Part shown: positions 7,454 through 16,773 of the stretch, piece by piece
Layout: each line of letters opens with the position of its first letter
How positions within the stretch are numbered: the first letter of the stretch is position 1
NCBI GenBank assembly: GCA_002478115.1
Contig: DLMH01000092.1
Coordinates: forward strand, 605 to 50,628
DNA: 50,024 bases
Reading direction: 5' to 3'
DNA from: Candidatus Acidiferrum typicum
GTDB lineage: Bacteria; Acidobacteriota; Terriglobia; Acidiferrales; UBA7541
Position numbers and translations under genes: made by a program
The notes under the pieces: generated by a model
Seen by the model: the letters and a program-made list of their open reading frames with translations, nothing else
Database searches by the model: none
Told to the model about the DNA's origin: nothing

Positions 7454-9079
7454 ATGGCTTTTGACTCACGACGTGGATTCCTGAAACGCGCTTCGGCTGC
7501 AGGCCTGGCCATTTCCGCCAATCATCTGTTGGCGCCCTTCGTGCGAGCTCAGACTGGCGGGTTGGCTAGTTCCATTTTTCGCTTCGATCTCGACTCTCGC
7601 CGGGTCCTCCCGGCTCTCGATCGCAATGTCTTCGGCTCTTTTCTGGAGCATCTGGGACGGGCCATCTACGAAGGAATTTACGACCCCAATTCCAAATTTG
7701 CCGATGCCAATGGGTTCCGCAAGGATGTGCTGGAGGAAATTCAGAAGCTGCAAGTCCCGATTGTCCGCTATCCCGGCGGGAATTTCGTCTCAGGCTACCA
7801 CTGGCTGGACGGCGTGGGCCCCAAGCAGGATCGTCCCAAAGTGCTGGATAAGGCCTGGAACTCGCTTGAGACCAATCAATTCGGCACCAATGAGTTTCTT
7901 TTGTGGTGCAGGACTGTCGGGACGCAGCCGCTGCTCGGCCTGAATCTCGGCACCGGGACACCGGAGTCAGCAGCCGCGCTCGTGGAGTATTGCAACGTAG
8001 ACAAGGGCACGAAGTGGAGTGACCTTCGGCGGAAGCACGGCATCGCCGATCCCCACAAGGTCACGCACTGGTGTCTCGGCAACGAGATGGATGGTCCCTG
8101 GCAAATCGGCCACATGTCTGCCGTGGAATACGGTGAAAAGGCCGCCGATGCTGCGCGGCAAATGCGCTATGTAGACCCTTCGCTCAAACTCATCGCCTGC
8201 GGCTCCAGCGGACCCACAATGCCCACCTATCTGGAATGGGACCGCGAAGTTCTCGAACAGTGCTACGACTATGTGGATGCCATCTCGTTGCATCGCTACT
8301 TCGATAACACTTCCGAAACCGGCGGAGACACCGCAAAGTTCCTGGCCCTCAATCTCAGCATGGAACGGCAAATCGCGGAAGTTGCCGCCGTTTGCGACTA
8401 CGTGCAAGGCCGCAAGCGTTCTCCGAAGAAGCTCTGGCTGTCCTTCGACGAATGGAATGTCTGGTACCGTGCCCACAGCGGCCCTGCCATGGACGGCAAC
8501 CGCAAGGAAGCGCCGCACCTGCTCGAGGAAGTGTACAACCTCGAAGACGCTCTCCTGGTTGGTGGCTTGATCAATTCGTTGCTGCGCAACTCCAACCGCG
8601 TGCGCGTCGGGTGCCTCGCGCAACTGGTCAACGTCATCGCGCCGATCATGACGAATTCAAATGGTTTCTACCGGCAAACGATCTACTACCCTTACAACTG
8701 GGCGTTGCAATTCGCCCGCGGTGCCGCGCTGGACGTTTTGGTGGAACCCGGGCCTTCCTACGAGGTGCCCGGTTACGGACAAGTTCCCTACCTGGACGTG
8801 GCCGGAACGATCAACCCGGACGACGGCACGGTTTCCCTTTTCGTCCTCAACCGCGATCTCTCCAAAGCGCATCAGCTCGAGTTGAATTGGGAAGCCAAAG
8901 CAGGGAGCCGCTTGCTGACTTCGTATGTGCTGACGGGCAGTGACTTGAAAGCGGTGAACGGTTTCGATGCACCACAGAGAGTTGCTCCGCAGGCCGCTGA
9001 GAAACCCGTAACGAGCAGCGGTGTGACAAAGATTGAGCTGCCGCCGCGTTCGTATTCCCTGTACCAGTGGGGAATTTAG
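7454..9079 (+). CDS. GH51 alpha-L-arabinofuranosidase, Tat-exported
   Basis: A 541-residue protein. The N-terminus has a twin-arginine signal (SRRGFLKRAS, then a hydrophobic stretch ending at FVRAQ), so it should be exported folded. The mature part is a GH51 catalytic barrel: PGGNFVSGYHW, GTGTPESA, the acid/base region CLGNEMDGPWQ (Glu211) and the nucleophile region LSFDEWNVWY (Glu333), followed by a C-terminal beta domain. GH51 enzymes remove terminal alpha-L-arabinofuranosyl groups from arabinan, arabinoxylan or pectin side chains. It opens the sugar cluster, preceded by an AGGAG site (gaggagagcaagtATG) and a LacI-type operator. GH27 follows after 76 bases on the same strand. Confidence 0.9.
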   Translation: MAFDSRRGFLKRASAAGLAISANHLLAPFVRAQTGGLASSIFRFDLDSRRVLPALDRNVFGSFLEHLGRAIYEGIYDPNSKFADANGFRKDVLEEIQKLQVPIVRYPGGNFVSGYHWLDGVGPKQDRPKVLDKAWNSLETNQFGTNEFLLWCRTVGTQPLLGLNLGTGTPESAAALVEYCNVDKGTKWSDLRRKHGIADPHKVTHWCLGNEMDGPWQIGHMSAVEYGEKAADAARQMRYVDPSLKLIACGSSGPTMPTYLEWDREVLEQCYDYVDAISLHRYFDNTSETGGDTAKFLALNLSMERQIAEVAAVCDYVQGRKRSPKKLWLSFDEWNVWYRAHSGPAMDGNRKEAPHLLEEVYNLEDALLVGGLINSLLRNSNRVRVGCLAQLVNVIAPIMTNSNGFYRQTIYYPYNWALQFARGAALDVLVEPGPSYEVPGYGQVPYLDVAGTINPDDGTVSLFVLNRDLSKAHQLELNWEAKAGSRLLTSYVLTGSDLKAVNGFDAPQRVAPQAAEKPVTSSGVTKIELPPRSYSLYQWGI

Positions 9080-9155
9080 TCTTTTCCGAGGATAGGGAAC
9101 GGCCGCTCTTCGTTCAAGCAGGCAACAGCCTGGGCATGAAAGGATCTCGTCCAAG

Positions 9156-10616
9156 ATGAAAACCCGAATTTACGTTTCGGCTTTGCTATTCGCTTGTTTC
9201 TTGTTCATGTACCAAAGGGCCGGTGTTGCTTCTCATGCCAGCGACAACGGCTCATCCGGCCGGGCAAAACTGGCCACGCAAACACCCGCCGGAACCAATT
9301 CGCCCGACGCGCATCCCATCCTCGCTGCTACTCCTCCGCTTGGGTGGAATAGTTGGGATGGCTACGGTACGACGATCACCGAAGATCAGGTGAAGGCCAA
9401 CGCCGCCTGGTTCGCCGAACATTTGAAACCTTCCGGTTGGGAATATGTCGTCATTGACATGGAGTGGTTCGTCACCAACCCCACGCCGGAAGGCAATTCG
9501 AAAAACTCCCTCTACGCCCTCGATGCCAATGGCCGGTACATTCCCGCAGAAAAGCGTTTTCCCTCTTCCGCTGAAGGAAAAGGCTTCAAGCCCATCGGCG
9601 ACTACATCCATTCGCTTGGCCTGAAATTCGGCATCCATATCCTGCGGGGAATCCCCAAAAACGCGGTTGCATCGAACGTCCCCATCGCGGGCTCCTCCTA
9701 CCACGCTTCCGATGCGGCAGACACAGGGGAAACCTGTCCATGGAACCCGGACAACTTCGGCGCGGACGCCACAAAGCCTGCAGCGCAGGCCTACTACGAT
9801 TCCATTGCCTCCCTTTACGCCAGTTGGGGAGTCGATCTGATCAAGGTCGATTGCATCAGCAGCCGTCCGTACCGCGGCGACGAAATTCGCATGTTGAGTG
9901 CCGCGCTCGCGAAAACGGGACGCTCCATTGTGCTGAGCCTCTCGCCAGGACCAGCCCCGATCGAAAAAGCGGAAGAGATGCGCAAGTATGCCCAAATGTG
10001 GCGCATCTCCGACGACATCTGGGATTTGTGGCACAGCGATGTGCAGTACCCGCAGGGCCTCGGCGATCAATTTCAAAATGTCCTGAAATGGGCGGGACTC
10101 TCGCAACCCGGCCATTGGCCCGATGCGGACATGCTGCCACTTGGCTACCTTGGCCCCGCTCCCGGCTGGGGCCAACCACGCCAGTCGCGGTTGAGTCACG
10201 ATGAGCAGCGCACCCTTATGACTTTGTGGTCCATTTTTCCTTCGCCTTTGATGATTGGTGGGGAGCTGCCCAAAGCAGACGCCTGGACCGTTTCCTTGCT
10301 CACGAACCCGGAAGTCCTCGCGGTAGATCAGCATTCTTCCGAAAGTCATCCGGTGATCGCCACCGGTACGGCCGTCGTCTGGCTTGCGGAGTCTTCCTCG
10401 CATGACGGCTACTACATCGCCGCATTCAACCGCGGGGAGTCCTCCTTGAATGTCCGTTACTCCTGGAAAGAACTCGGCCTTAAGGACAGCGAATATCTAC
10501 GGAGAGATCTTTGGGAGCGAAAGGATCTGCCCTCCGCGAAATCTTTCGACGTTAATCTGCCGGCTCACGCCAGCGTGCTTTACAAGCTGAAGCTGCTGCG
10601 CATGCCGGCGCAGTAA
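9156..10616 (+). CDS. GH27 alpha-galactosidase, secreted
   Basis: A 486-residue protein with an N-terminal signal peptide (hydrophobic residues about 7-25) and a GH27 barrel starting at TPPLGWNSWDGYG. The nucleophile sits in DLIKVDCIS (Asp232), and the acid/base lies in the RISDDIW segment (Asp286/287). The C-terminal beta-sandwich closes the protein. Family members cleave alpha-D-galactosides, and some act on alpha-N-acetylgalactosaminides or beta-L-arabinopyranosides, so exact specificity is open. It lies between GH51 and the LacI regulator on one strand and probably acts in the periplasm on the same plant heteropolymers. Confidence 0.88.
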   Translation: MKTRIYVSALLFACFLFMYQRAGVASHASDNGSSGRAKLATQTPAGTNSPDAHPILAATPPLGWNSWDGYGTTITEDQVKANAAWFAEHLKPSGWEYVVIDMEWFVTNPTPEGNSKNSLYALDANGRYIPAEKRFPSSAEGKGFKPIGDYIHSLGLKFGIHILRGIPKNAVASNVPIAGSSYHASDAADTGETCPWNPDNFGADATKPAAQAYYDSIASLYASWGVDLIKVDCISSRPYRGDEIRMLSAALAKTGRSIVLSLSPGPAPIEKAEEMRKYAQMWRISDDIWDLWHSDVQYPQGLGDQFQNVLKWAGLSQPGHWPDADMLPLGYLGPAPGWGQPRQSRLSHDEQRTLMTLWSIFPSPLMIGGELPKADAWTVSLLTNPEVLAVDQHSSESHPVIATGTAVVWLAESSSHDGYYIAAFNRGESSLNVRYSWKELGLKDSEYLRRDLWERKDLPSAKSFDVNLPAHASVLYKLKLLRMPAQ

Positions 10617-10716
10617 TTTGATGAACCTATGCTTGACAGTACAAGGCGCTCAACTTTTCCGCTGCAAAAACGTGCCACGACAATCATAGGACTGTGTCGA
10701 GTTTGAGAGTGAAATC

Positions 10717-11727
10717 ATGCCTGCCACGATGAAGAGTATCGCGCGAGACCTGGGCGTCTCCGTCGTCACCGTCTCGAAAGTCCTGCACAATCATGCGGAC
10801 ATCAGCCCCGAAACGCGAAAACGCGTTCTGCGCCGCATGAAGGAAGTCAATTATCAGCCGAATCTCTCGGCCCGCGCGCTTTCTACTGGCCGGACCAGCC
10901 TCATAGGCCTGATTGTCCCGGACTTGGTTCACCCCTTCTTCGCGCAGGTTGCCAAGGGGATTTCGGCGCGCCTCAGTGCGCAAGGGTATAGCTTGATCAT
11001 CTCGTCCTCGGAGGAAAATCCTCAACTAGAGCGCCGCGAAGTGGATCAAATGATGGCACGCAGCGTGGATGCCCTGATTCTAGCGTCCACGGAATCCGAT
11101 TCCGTCAGCCTGGTGAAGCTGACGGAGCGTGGCGTTCCGTTTGTTCTGCTCGACCGGAAGATTCCGGGCTTCCCGGCGCATTTCGTTGGTATTGATGACG
11201 TGATGGCTGGCTCGCTTGCAACCAGGCATCTGATTGATATCGGCTGCAAAACGATTGCTCATATTGCCGGTTCCGAGGTTAGCACTGCCATTGATCGCCA
11301 GGCTGGCTACGTCGCGACACTCGCGAAACATGGTCTGAGTCTTCCAGAGGGCTATATCGTCAAGCATGGAGGTGGCGACGACGCGGGAGACAAAAGTGGC
11401 TACGGTGCCATGAAGCAGCTTTTGCAATTGAATCCCCGGCCCGACGGCGTGTTTTGCTGCAACGACCCATTGGCCATGGGTGCTTTCCGCGCCATTCTCG
11501 AGGCCGGAGTGGATGTACCCAAAGATATCGCCGTGGTCGGCTGCGGAAACGTCCACTATGACGATCTCCTTCGCGTTCCTCTCACTAGCCTTGATCAAGA
11601 TGCCGCTGGCCTGGGTGAAAGCGTTGCCCGTCTCGCCTTGAGCATCATCAAGAAGAAAAACGGCAGTTCGCCGGCGAGCGTTCTTCTTCCTGCCCGGTTA
11701 GTGGTCCGCGCATCCACACAAAGATAG
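10717..11727 (+). CDS. LacI-family transcriptional regulator of the sugar cluster
   Basis: A 336-residue regulator with the normal LacI layout: helix-turn-helix MKSIARDLGVSVVTVSKVLH near the N-terminus, hinge helix (QPNLSARALSTGRT), then a periplasmic-binding-like ligand domain of about 270 residues ending in LLPARLVVRAST. It follows GH27 after 100 bases and precedes the SDR gene. Three related 16-bp operator candidates surround it, before GH51, the SDR and the epimerase. By position it is the likely local repressor, relieved by a sugar or sugar-phosphate. The ligand cannot be read from sequence; L-fucose, L-galactose or an oxidation product would fit the neighbours. Confidence 0.9.
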   Translation: MPATMKSIARDLGVSVVTVSKVLHNHADISPETRKRVLRRMKEVNYQPNLSARALSTGRTSLIGLIVPDLVHPFFAQVAKGISARLSAQGYSLIISSSEENPQLERREVDQMMARSVDALILASTESDSVSLVKLTERGVPFVLLDRKIPGFPAHFVGIDDVMAGSLATRHLIDIGCKTIAHIAGSEVSTAIDRQAGYVATLAKHGLSLPEGYIVKHGGGDDAGDKSGYGAMKQLLQLNPRPDGVFCCNDPLAMGAFRAILEAGVDVPKDIAVVGCGNVHYDDLLRVPLTSLDQDAAGLGESVARLALSIIKKKNGSSPASVLLPARLVVRASTQR

Positions 11728-11815
11728 AATGTTGATGGAACTCTGGAAGAAATGCTGGGCCACTCAGACTCCATTAGGCGTCGAAAACTCTCTCCTTTTT
11801 TTTTGCAGTGGAAAA

Positions 11816-11831
11816 GCGTTTACTGTATCGC
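11816..11831. promoter_or_regulatory. Probable LacI-family operator, copy 2 (before the SDR gene), reversed
   Basis: GCGTTTACTGTATCGC is the complement of the 16-mer found before GH51 and the epimerase with two mismatches. It lies 57 bases before the SDR start. A TTGCAG at 11803-11808 with a 17-base spacer to TATCGC at 11826 would put the operator over a promoter, which suits repression. Confidence 0.6.
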
Positions 11832-11887
11832 TTAAACTCAAGCCGTGATTCTTCTCTCTTCCTTTCACGAAAGGTTTCCCTTTCCCC

Positions 11888-12664
11888 ATGGCTCTCTCTC
11901 CTTTTAGCCTCGCTGACAGGACTGCGGTTGTGCTCGGCGGCACCAGTGGCTTGGGTCGTACGCTGGCTCTGGGGCTGGCGGACGCCGGCGCCGATGTGGT
12001 TGTTTCCGCGCGCAGGCAGGCACTCGTCGATGCGACGGCCTCGGAAATTGAAGCCAAGGGCCGCAAGACACTCCGCGTTCTGTCTGACGTGCGAAACAAA
12101 GAGTCGCTTATCCGACTCCGCGATGCCGTTTTGAGCGCTTTCGGTAAAGTGGACATTCTCGTGAACGCCGCCGGCATCACCCGCAAGCTCCCCACGTTGG
12201 AAATGTCGGAAGGCGACTGGAATGCAATCCTGGACACCAATCTCACCGGCACGCTGCGGGGCTGCCAGGTTTTCGGCGAACTCATGCTGAAGCGCGGTTA
12301 CGGCCGTGTGATCAACATCGCCTCTCTTGGTACGAATCTCGGGTTGTACCAGGTGGCCGCCTATTGCGCCAGCAAGGCCGGGGTCGGCTCGCTCACAAAA
12401 TCCTTGGCCGTCGAATGGTCGCGCCATGGCGTCCTGGTCAACGCGATTGTTCCTGGCGTCTTTCGCACGGACTTGAACGCCGCGCTTCTGGACGGCACCG
12501 AGCGCGGACGCGAATTCCTGATGCGCACGCCCATGGGCCGTTACGGCAAAGCCGAAGAACTTGTTGGCGCGGCCGTGTTTCTTGCCTCTGACGCCTGCGC
12601 CTTCGTTACGGGAGAGCTTCTCGTTGTGGATGGCGGCTTCCTCGCCAGCGGTGTGAACCAATGA
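11888..12664 (+). CDS. Short-chain dehydrogenase/reductase, likely L-fucose (or L-galactose) dehydrogenase
   Basis: A 258-residue classical SDR. The dinucleotide-binding glycine motif GGTSGLG lies at residues 17-23, NAAG at 93-96, and the active site is formed by Ser146, Tyr159 and Lys163 (YCASK). The C-terminus VTGELLVVDGGFLASG is typical of the COG1028 group. Adjacent lactonase, fucose permease and fucosidase genes suggest NAD(P)-dependent oxidation of L-fucose to L-fucono-lactone, the first step of the oxidative pathway. Substrate is inferred from neighbours only; the fold alone would allow other polyols or a 3-keto acid. The TGA stop overlaps the ATG of a 40-codon frame. Confidence 0.85.
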   Translation: MALSPFSLADRTAVVLGGTSGLGRTLALGLADAGADVVVSARRQALVDATASEIEAKGRKTLRVLSDVRNKESLIRLRDAVLSAFGKVDILVNAAGITRKLPTLEMSEGDWNAILDTNLTGTLRGCQVFGELMLKRGYGRVINIASLGTNLGLYQVAAYCASKAGVGSLTKSLAVEWSRHGVLVNAIVPGVFRTDLNAALLDGTERGREFLMRTPMGRYGKAEELVGAAVFLASDACAFVTGELLVVDGGFLASGVNQ

Positions 12665-12783
12665 GCGCGGTCAGCGGCGAGAAAGCAGCGGCCGTTCCCA
12701 GGCAGCCGGGAGGGACGCCGGACGGTGCCGCCTTTATCTTCAATTTGCATTGGCCTTCCGGGAAGCCTGAAGACAATGCTTGA
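12661..12783 (+). CDS. Possible 40-residue coupled peptide between dehydrogenase and lactonase
   Basis: ATG 12661 overlaps the SDR stop (ATGA), and its TGA at 12781-12783 lies just after the ATG of the lactonase gene (12776). The small frame thus exactly bridges the two genes. The product (MSAVSGEKAAAVPRQPGG, then PDGAAFIFNLHW) has no recognised domain, membrane segment or cysteine. It may be a true small protein, or merely a ribosome conveyor that couples translation of the lactonase, whose own Shine-Dalgarno is weak. Chance is possible at this length. Confidence 0.3.
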   Translation: MSAVSGEKAAAVPRQPGGTPDGAAFIFNLHWPSGKPEDNA

Positions 12784-13639
12784 GCGAATTGATGCTCACC
12801 ATCACTTCTGGCGTTACACAAAAAAAGAGTACGCCTGGATCGCTGAGGACATGGGCGTGCTGGCACGGGATTTTTTCCCCGAAGATCTGCGCCGAGAGCT
12901 TTTGGCTTCTGGAATTCATGGCAGCATCGCTGTTCAGGCAAGACAGACTCTTGAGGAGACATGCTGGCTGCTGCGCCTCGCCGATGACTTTGACTTTATT
13001 CGTGGAGTGGTGGGTTGGGCTCCCCTTGCCGGCCCGGAGTTCCCCGCGCTTATCGAGCGCCTGCAGGAGTGTGAAAAACTGAAGGGCCTTCGTCATGTGA
13101 TTCAGGATGAACCGGACGAAGACTTTATGCATCGGCCAGATTTCAACGCGGGTGTTGCGCTGCTCAAGCAATTCGGCCTCGTCTACGACATTTTGATCTT
13201 TGAGCGTCATCTTCCGGAAGCGATCTCCTTCGTGGACTGTCATCCTGCGCAGGTATTCGTCTTGGATCATCTTGCCAAACCGCGCATTGGTGACCGCGAA
13301 CTCGAACCCTGGCGAACGAACATTCGCGAGCTTGCGCGCCGGGAAAATGTCTATTGCAAAGTGTCCGGCATGGTAACGGAGGCCAACTGGAAGAACTGGT
13401 CCCCAGCGGACCTGCAACCCTATTTCGATGTCGTCCTTCAAGCCTTCGGTTCCAAACGCTTGATGGCCGGTTCGGACTGGCCCGTCTGCCTTCTGGCAAC
13501 GGCCTATCAGACCTGGTTTTCCACCGTGGAGGAATTCATCCGTCCTCTCTCCATTGCGGAACGCGAAATGATTCTTGGCGGTGTGGCCAGTGAAGTGTAC
13601 TCCTTAGCGCGCGGAAGTTCCGCAATCAGGAAAGGATAG
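12776..13639 (+). CDS. Amidohydrolase-family L-fuconolactonase-like hydrolase
   Basis: A 287-residue TIM-barrel amidohydrolase of the COG3618 type. RIDAHHHFWRY provides the first metal-binding histidines, VFVLDHLAKP the central histidine strand, CKVSGMVTEANW a typical lactonase segment, and MAGSDWPVC the C-terminal aspartate. This arrangement is characteristic of sugar lactonases such as L-fuconolactonase and L-rhamnono-lactonase, which open the lactone made by a preceding dehydrogenase. ATG 12776 is preferred because the conserved start RIDAHHHF follows at once; the frame is also open from ATG 12725. It is followed after three bases by the permease gene, so the two are probably co-translated. 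Confidence 0.85.
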   Translation: MLERIDAHHHFWRYTKKEYAWIAEDMGVLARDFFPEDLRRELLASGIHGSIAVQARQTLEETCWLLRLADDFDFIRGVVGWAPLAGPEFPALIERLQECEKLKGLRHVIQDEPDEDFMHRPDFNAGVALLKQFGLVYDILIFERHLPEAISFVDCHPAQVFVLDHLAKPRIGDRELEPWRTNIRELARRENVYCKVSGMVTEANWKNWSPADLQPYFDVVLQAFGSKRLMAGSDWPVCLLATAYQTWFSTVEEFIRPLSIAEREMILGGVASEVYSLARGSSAIRKG

Positions 13640-13642
13640 ACG

Positions 13643-14980
13643 ATGGCGAACCATCAAGTTGGGAGTGCCCCGGGCGTAACGGTATCGCCTGCCAGGCATT
13701 CGTTGTTTCCTGCAGGGCAGATTGTTCCCTTCATTCTCGTCACCGCACTCTTCTTCCTCTGGGGAATCCCCAATAACCTGAATGATGTATTGATCCGGCA
13801 CTTCATGAAGTCCTTCGAAATTTCCCGCTTTCAGGCCGGTCTCATCCAGTCCGCCTTCTACATGGGCTATTTTCTTCTGGCGATTCCCGCGGGCCTCATG
13901 ATGAAGCGAGCAGGCTACAAAGCGGGTTTCGTCGTGGGCTTGCTGCTTTTTGCCGCAGGTTCATTCTTGTTTTGGCCAGCCGCACTGAGCGGCAGTTACG
14001 CTTTCTTTCTGTTCGCGCTCTTTGTCATCGCCAGCGGGCTCTCCTTTCTGGAGACGGCTTCCAATCCTTTTATTGCCCAGCTCGGTGACCCCGACAGTTC
14101 GGAGCGCCGTCTGAATTTTTCGCAGGCGTTCAATCCTCTGGGCTCTATTACGGGGGCGCTGATCGGCACGGTCTTCATCTTTTCCGGCGTTGAACTGAAT
14201 TCACAGGAAATTGCGGCACGCCAGGCGGCGCATACCTACGAGGCGTATCTTCGCTTCGAAACGTTGCGCGTAATTCGTCCTTATCTGGTCATCGGTATCG
14301 TCGCGGTGGTTTGGGCTCTGCTCATCATCCGTACAAAGTTTCCCGTGATTGCCAGCGAGAGCGAAGCCGGCCACAGTGAGCATGGGAGCTTTCGGCAATT
14401 GCTCAGCCAAAGGCATTTTCTCCTTGCCGTCATCGCGCAATTCTTTTACGTCGGAGCCCAGGTCGGCACGTGGAGCTACTTCATCACCTACGTTCAGGAG
14501 TACGGCCACCGGCCCGAAAAAATCGCCGGATATTTTCTTACGGGCACGCTGGCCGCGTTTGGCGTGGGCCGCTTCGTCTCTGCGTATCTGATGCGTTTCG
14601 TCTCGCCGAGCCGCCTGATGGGGGCCTACGCCACGGCGAATATTGTCCTGGTCTCCGTCGCAGTCCTCCACCCGAGTTGGGTTGGCATCTGGTGCATCTT
14701 TCTCACCAGTTTCTTCATGTCCCTGATGTTCCCGACGATTTTCGCGCTCGGCCTGAAAGGGCTCGGCCCAAACACCAAAATCGGCGGCTCCTTTCTGGTC
14801 ATGGCGATTATCGGTGGCGCGGTTCTCACTCCGCTCATGGGTCTGATCTCGGAGAAGTTCCACAGTTTGGCTCTGGGCTACTCAATTCCCGTGATCGCTT
14901 ACATCTATATTTGTGCTTATTCGTTTTTGGGCTCGCGGCGAGTGGATATCTTCGCAACCGTTGGCGAACCCGGAAGATAA
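13643..14980 (+). CDS. fucP: MFS transporter, L-fucose:proton symporter type
   Basis: A 445-residue major facilitator with 12 predicted membrane helices. The signature FFLWGIPNNLNDVLIRHFMKSF and SAFYMGYFLLAIPAG in the first two helices, and SFLETASNPFIAQLG in the fourth, are typical of the FucP group of sugar:H+ symporters. The family imports L-fucose and, in related members, other hexoses such as glucose or galactose. It sits between the lactonase and a secreted alpha-L-fucosidase, which supports L-fucose (possibly L-galactose) uptake across the inner membrane. The start ATG lies three bases after the lactonase stop, inside an aggatagacg ribosome site. Confidence 0.9.
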   Translation: MANHQVGSAPGVTVSPARHSLFPAGQIVPFILVTALFFLWGIPNNLNDVLIRHFMKSFEISRFQAGLIQSAFYMGYFLLAIPAGLMMKRAGYKAGFVVGLLLFAAGSFLFWPAALSGSYAFFLFALFVIASGLSFLETASNPFIAQLGDPDSSERRLNFSQAFNPLGSITGALIGTVFIFSGVELNSQEIAARQAAHTYEAYLRFETLRVIRPYLVIGIVAVVWALLIIRTKFPVIASESEAGHSEHGSFRQLLSQRHFLLAVIAQFFYVGAQVGTWSYFITYVQEYGHRPEKIAGYFLTGTLAAFGVGRFVSAYLMRFVSPSRLMGAYATANIVLVSVAVLHPSWVGIWCIFLTSFFMSLMFPTIFALGLKGLGPNTKIGGSFLVMAIIGGAVLTPLMGLISEKFHSLALGYSIPVIAYIYICAYSFLGSRRVDIFATVGEPGR

Positions 14981-15042
14981 AAACCATGCAATCTCCAATT
15001 AGTTTATCCACCAGAAAAATTACTGGTCCCCGAGGAGGGCAA

Positions 15043-16716
15043 ATGAAAGTAAGTCGATTGCAAAACAAGGTCCGGCGAACTCTTGGATCCGCCGCGTGCC
15101 TGGGTCTTCTGTTTCTCGGCCCGGTTCACGTCCTCGCACAAGACTCGTCCTCAAGTACAAAGCCAACTGCGTCGCAATCCCCGCAAGAGATGGATCAAGC
15201 CTGGCAGAAGGCCAGCGCTAAATACGACGCAGCGCGCAAAGCTCTCTTGACCAGCGTTGACCGGACCGCGAACGCCGGCCCTTATCGTCCCGATTGGGAA
15301 TCGCTTCGCCGCTACGAAGCTCCGGATTGGTATAAAGACGCCAAGTTTGGCATCTTCATTCATTGGGGCGTCTATTCGGTTCCGGCCTTTGGCAACGAAT
15401 GGTATCCACGCAACATGTATCAGGAAGGCTCCGACGAATACAAACACCACCTCGCCACGTATGGCCCTCCTTCGACGTTCGGTTACAAAGATTTCATTCC
15501 GCGTTTCAAAGCTGAGCATTTCGATCCCGTCCAGTGGGCCGAGCTCTTTAAAGCCTCAGGCGCCAGGTACGTCGTTCCTGTCTTTGAACACCACGATGGC
15601 TTCGCCATGTACGACAGCGGCCTCTCCGATTGGACCGCCGTAAAAATGGGCCCGCACCGCGATATGTATGGCGAACTCGCCAAAGCCCTGCGGGAAAGGG
15701 GCCTCCGCTTGGGCGCTTCCTCCCACCGGATCGAACACAATTTTTTCCTGGAGGGCGGCCGGAAGATCGATTCGGACGTGAATGATCCCAGGTACCTCGC
15801 ATTCTACGGTCCCGCGCACACCTGGTTGGACGGAAAGAAGACCTTGCTCCAGGATTGGACCTATCTCAGCAACGAATACCTCGATGATTGGCTCGCTCGC
15901 GGTGCGGAAATTGTGGAGAAGTACGAGCCGGACATCATGTACTTCGATTGGTGGATCGGGCAGCCTAATGCCCGCAGGCATGTCGCGGAGTTTGCCTCCT
16001 TCTACTACAACCACGCCGCAAGTCAGGGCAAAGTGCCCGTCATCAACTACAAGGACAGCGCCCTCGAGGAACACTCCGCCGTCCTGGATATTGAACGCGG
16101 ACAGTTGTCGGGCATTCGCCCGCTCTATTGGCAGACGGACACTTCCATCAGCAACAAATCCTGGGGCTACATCGAGAACGACAACTTCAAATCAGCCGAA
16201 ACAGTGGTTCACCAACTCGTTGACATCGTCAGCAAGAATGGCAATCTCCTCGTCAACATTGGGCCGCGTTCAGACGGCACCATCCCCGAGGAAGTCCAAG
16301 CGATCCTGCGCGACATCGGTTCCTGGCTCAAAGTCAACGGAGAAGCCATTTACGCTACTCGCGCCTGGACCAAGTTCGGCGAAGGCCCCACGACAATCGT
16401 CGAGGGCGCTTTTCACGATACGGACACGAAGTCTTTCACCGCTCAGGATTTCCGCTTCACCACCAAGGGCAATTCTCTCTACGCCATCGAATTGGCTTGG
16501 CCCGAATCCGGCGAAGCCGTCATTCACTCTCTAAACGAGGCCGCGCTCTCCGGCCAGAACATTGTCTCGATCTCTCTTTTGGGTCAGGGATCTCCGCTGA
16601 CATACCAACTCAAATCTGACGGCTTGCACATTCAGTTGCCGCCCCAGAAAGCTGGTAACTACGCCTATTCGTTCAAGATCGAATTCCAGAGGCCCCCGTC
16701 GGTGCGCGTTCCCTAG
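15043..16716 (+). CDS. GH29 alpha-L-fucosidase, secreted
   Basis: A 557-residue protein with the preferred start at ATG 15043, which follows a strong GAGGAGG site; an upstream in-frame ATG at 14986 lacks one. A signal peptide ends near HVLAQ, then a helical stretch leads to the GH29 barrel: FGIFIHWGVYSVPAFGNEWY, FEHHDGFAMYDS and the nucleophile region IMYFDWWIG with Asp302. NLLVNIGPRSDG closes the barrel before a C-terminal beta-sandwich. Family members release terminal alpha-L-fucose from glycans, and several also accept alpha-L-galactose, which differs only at C6. Export plus the neighbouring permease suggests it supplies the imported sugar. Confidence 0.9.
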   Translation: MKVSRLQNKVRRTLGSAACLGLLFLGPVHVLAQDSSSSTKPTASQSPQEMDQAWQKASAKYDAARKALLTSVDRTANAGPYRPDWESLRRYEAPDWYKDAKFGIFIHWGVYSVPAFGNEWYPRNMYQEGSDEYKHHLATYGPPSTFGYKDFIPRFKAEHFDPVQWAELFKASGARYVVPVFEHHDGFAMYDSGLSDWTAVKMGPHRDMYGELAKALRERGLRLGASSHRIEHNFFLEGGRKIDSDVNDPRYLAFYGPAHTWLDGKKTLLQDWTYLSNEYLDDWLARGAEIVEKYEPDIMYFDWWIGQPNARRHVAEFASFYYNHAASQGKVPVINYKDSALEEHSAVLDIERGQLSGIRPLYWQTDTSISNKSWGYIENDNFKSAETVVHQLVDIVSKNGNLLVNIGPRSDGTIPEEVQAILRDIGSWLKVNGEAIYATRAWTKFGEGPTTIVEGAFHDTDTKSFTAQDFRFTTKGNSLYAIELAWPESGEAVIHSLNEAALSGQNIVSISLLGQGSPLTYQLKSDGLHIQLPPQKAGNYAYSFKIEFQRPPSVRVP

Positions 16717-16773
16717 GGCCGATGAAAGCAAGAATGGCCCGACCCGTGCAAGTAGCTCCGCAGGCGGGTAGTC

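Noticed and set aside
9252..10403. 383-codon minus-strand frame opposite GH27
   Set aside because: Antisense to a gene with clear GH27 catalytic motifs; no recognisable domain.
14470..15042. Extended N-terminus of the GH29 gene
   Set aside because: The upstream part overlaps fucP in another frame; ATG 15043 has GAGGAGG and gives a signal peptide.
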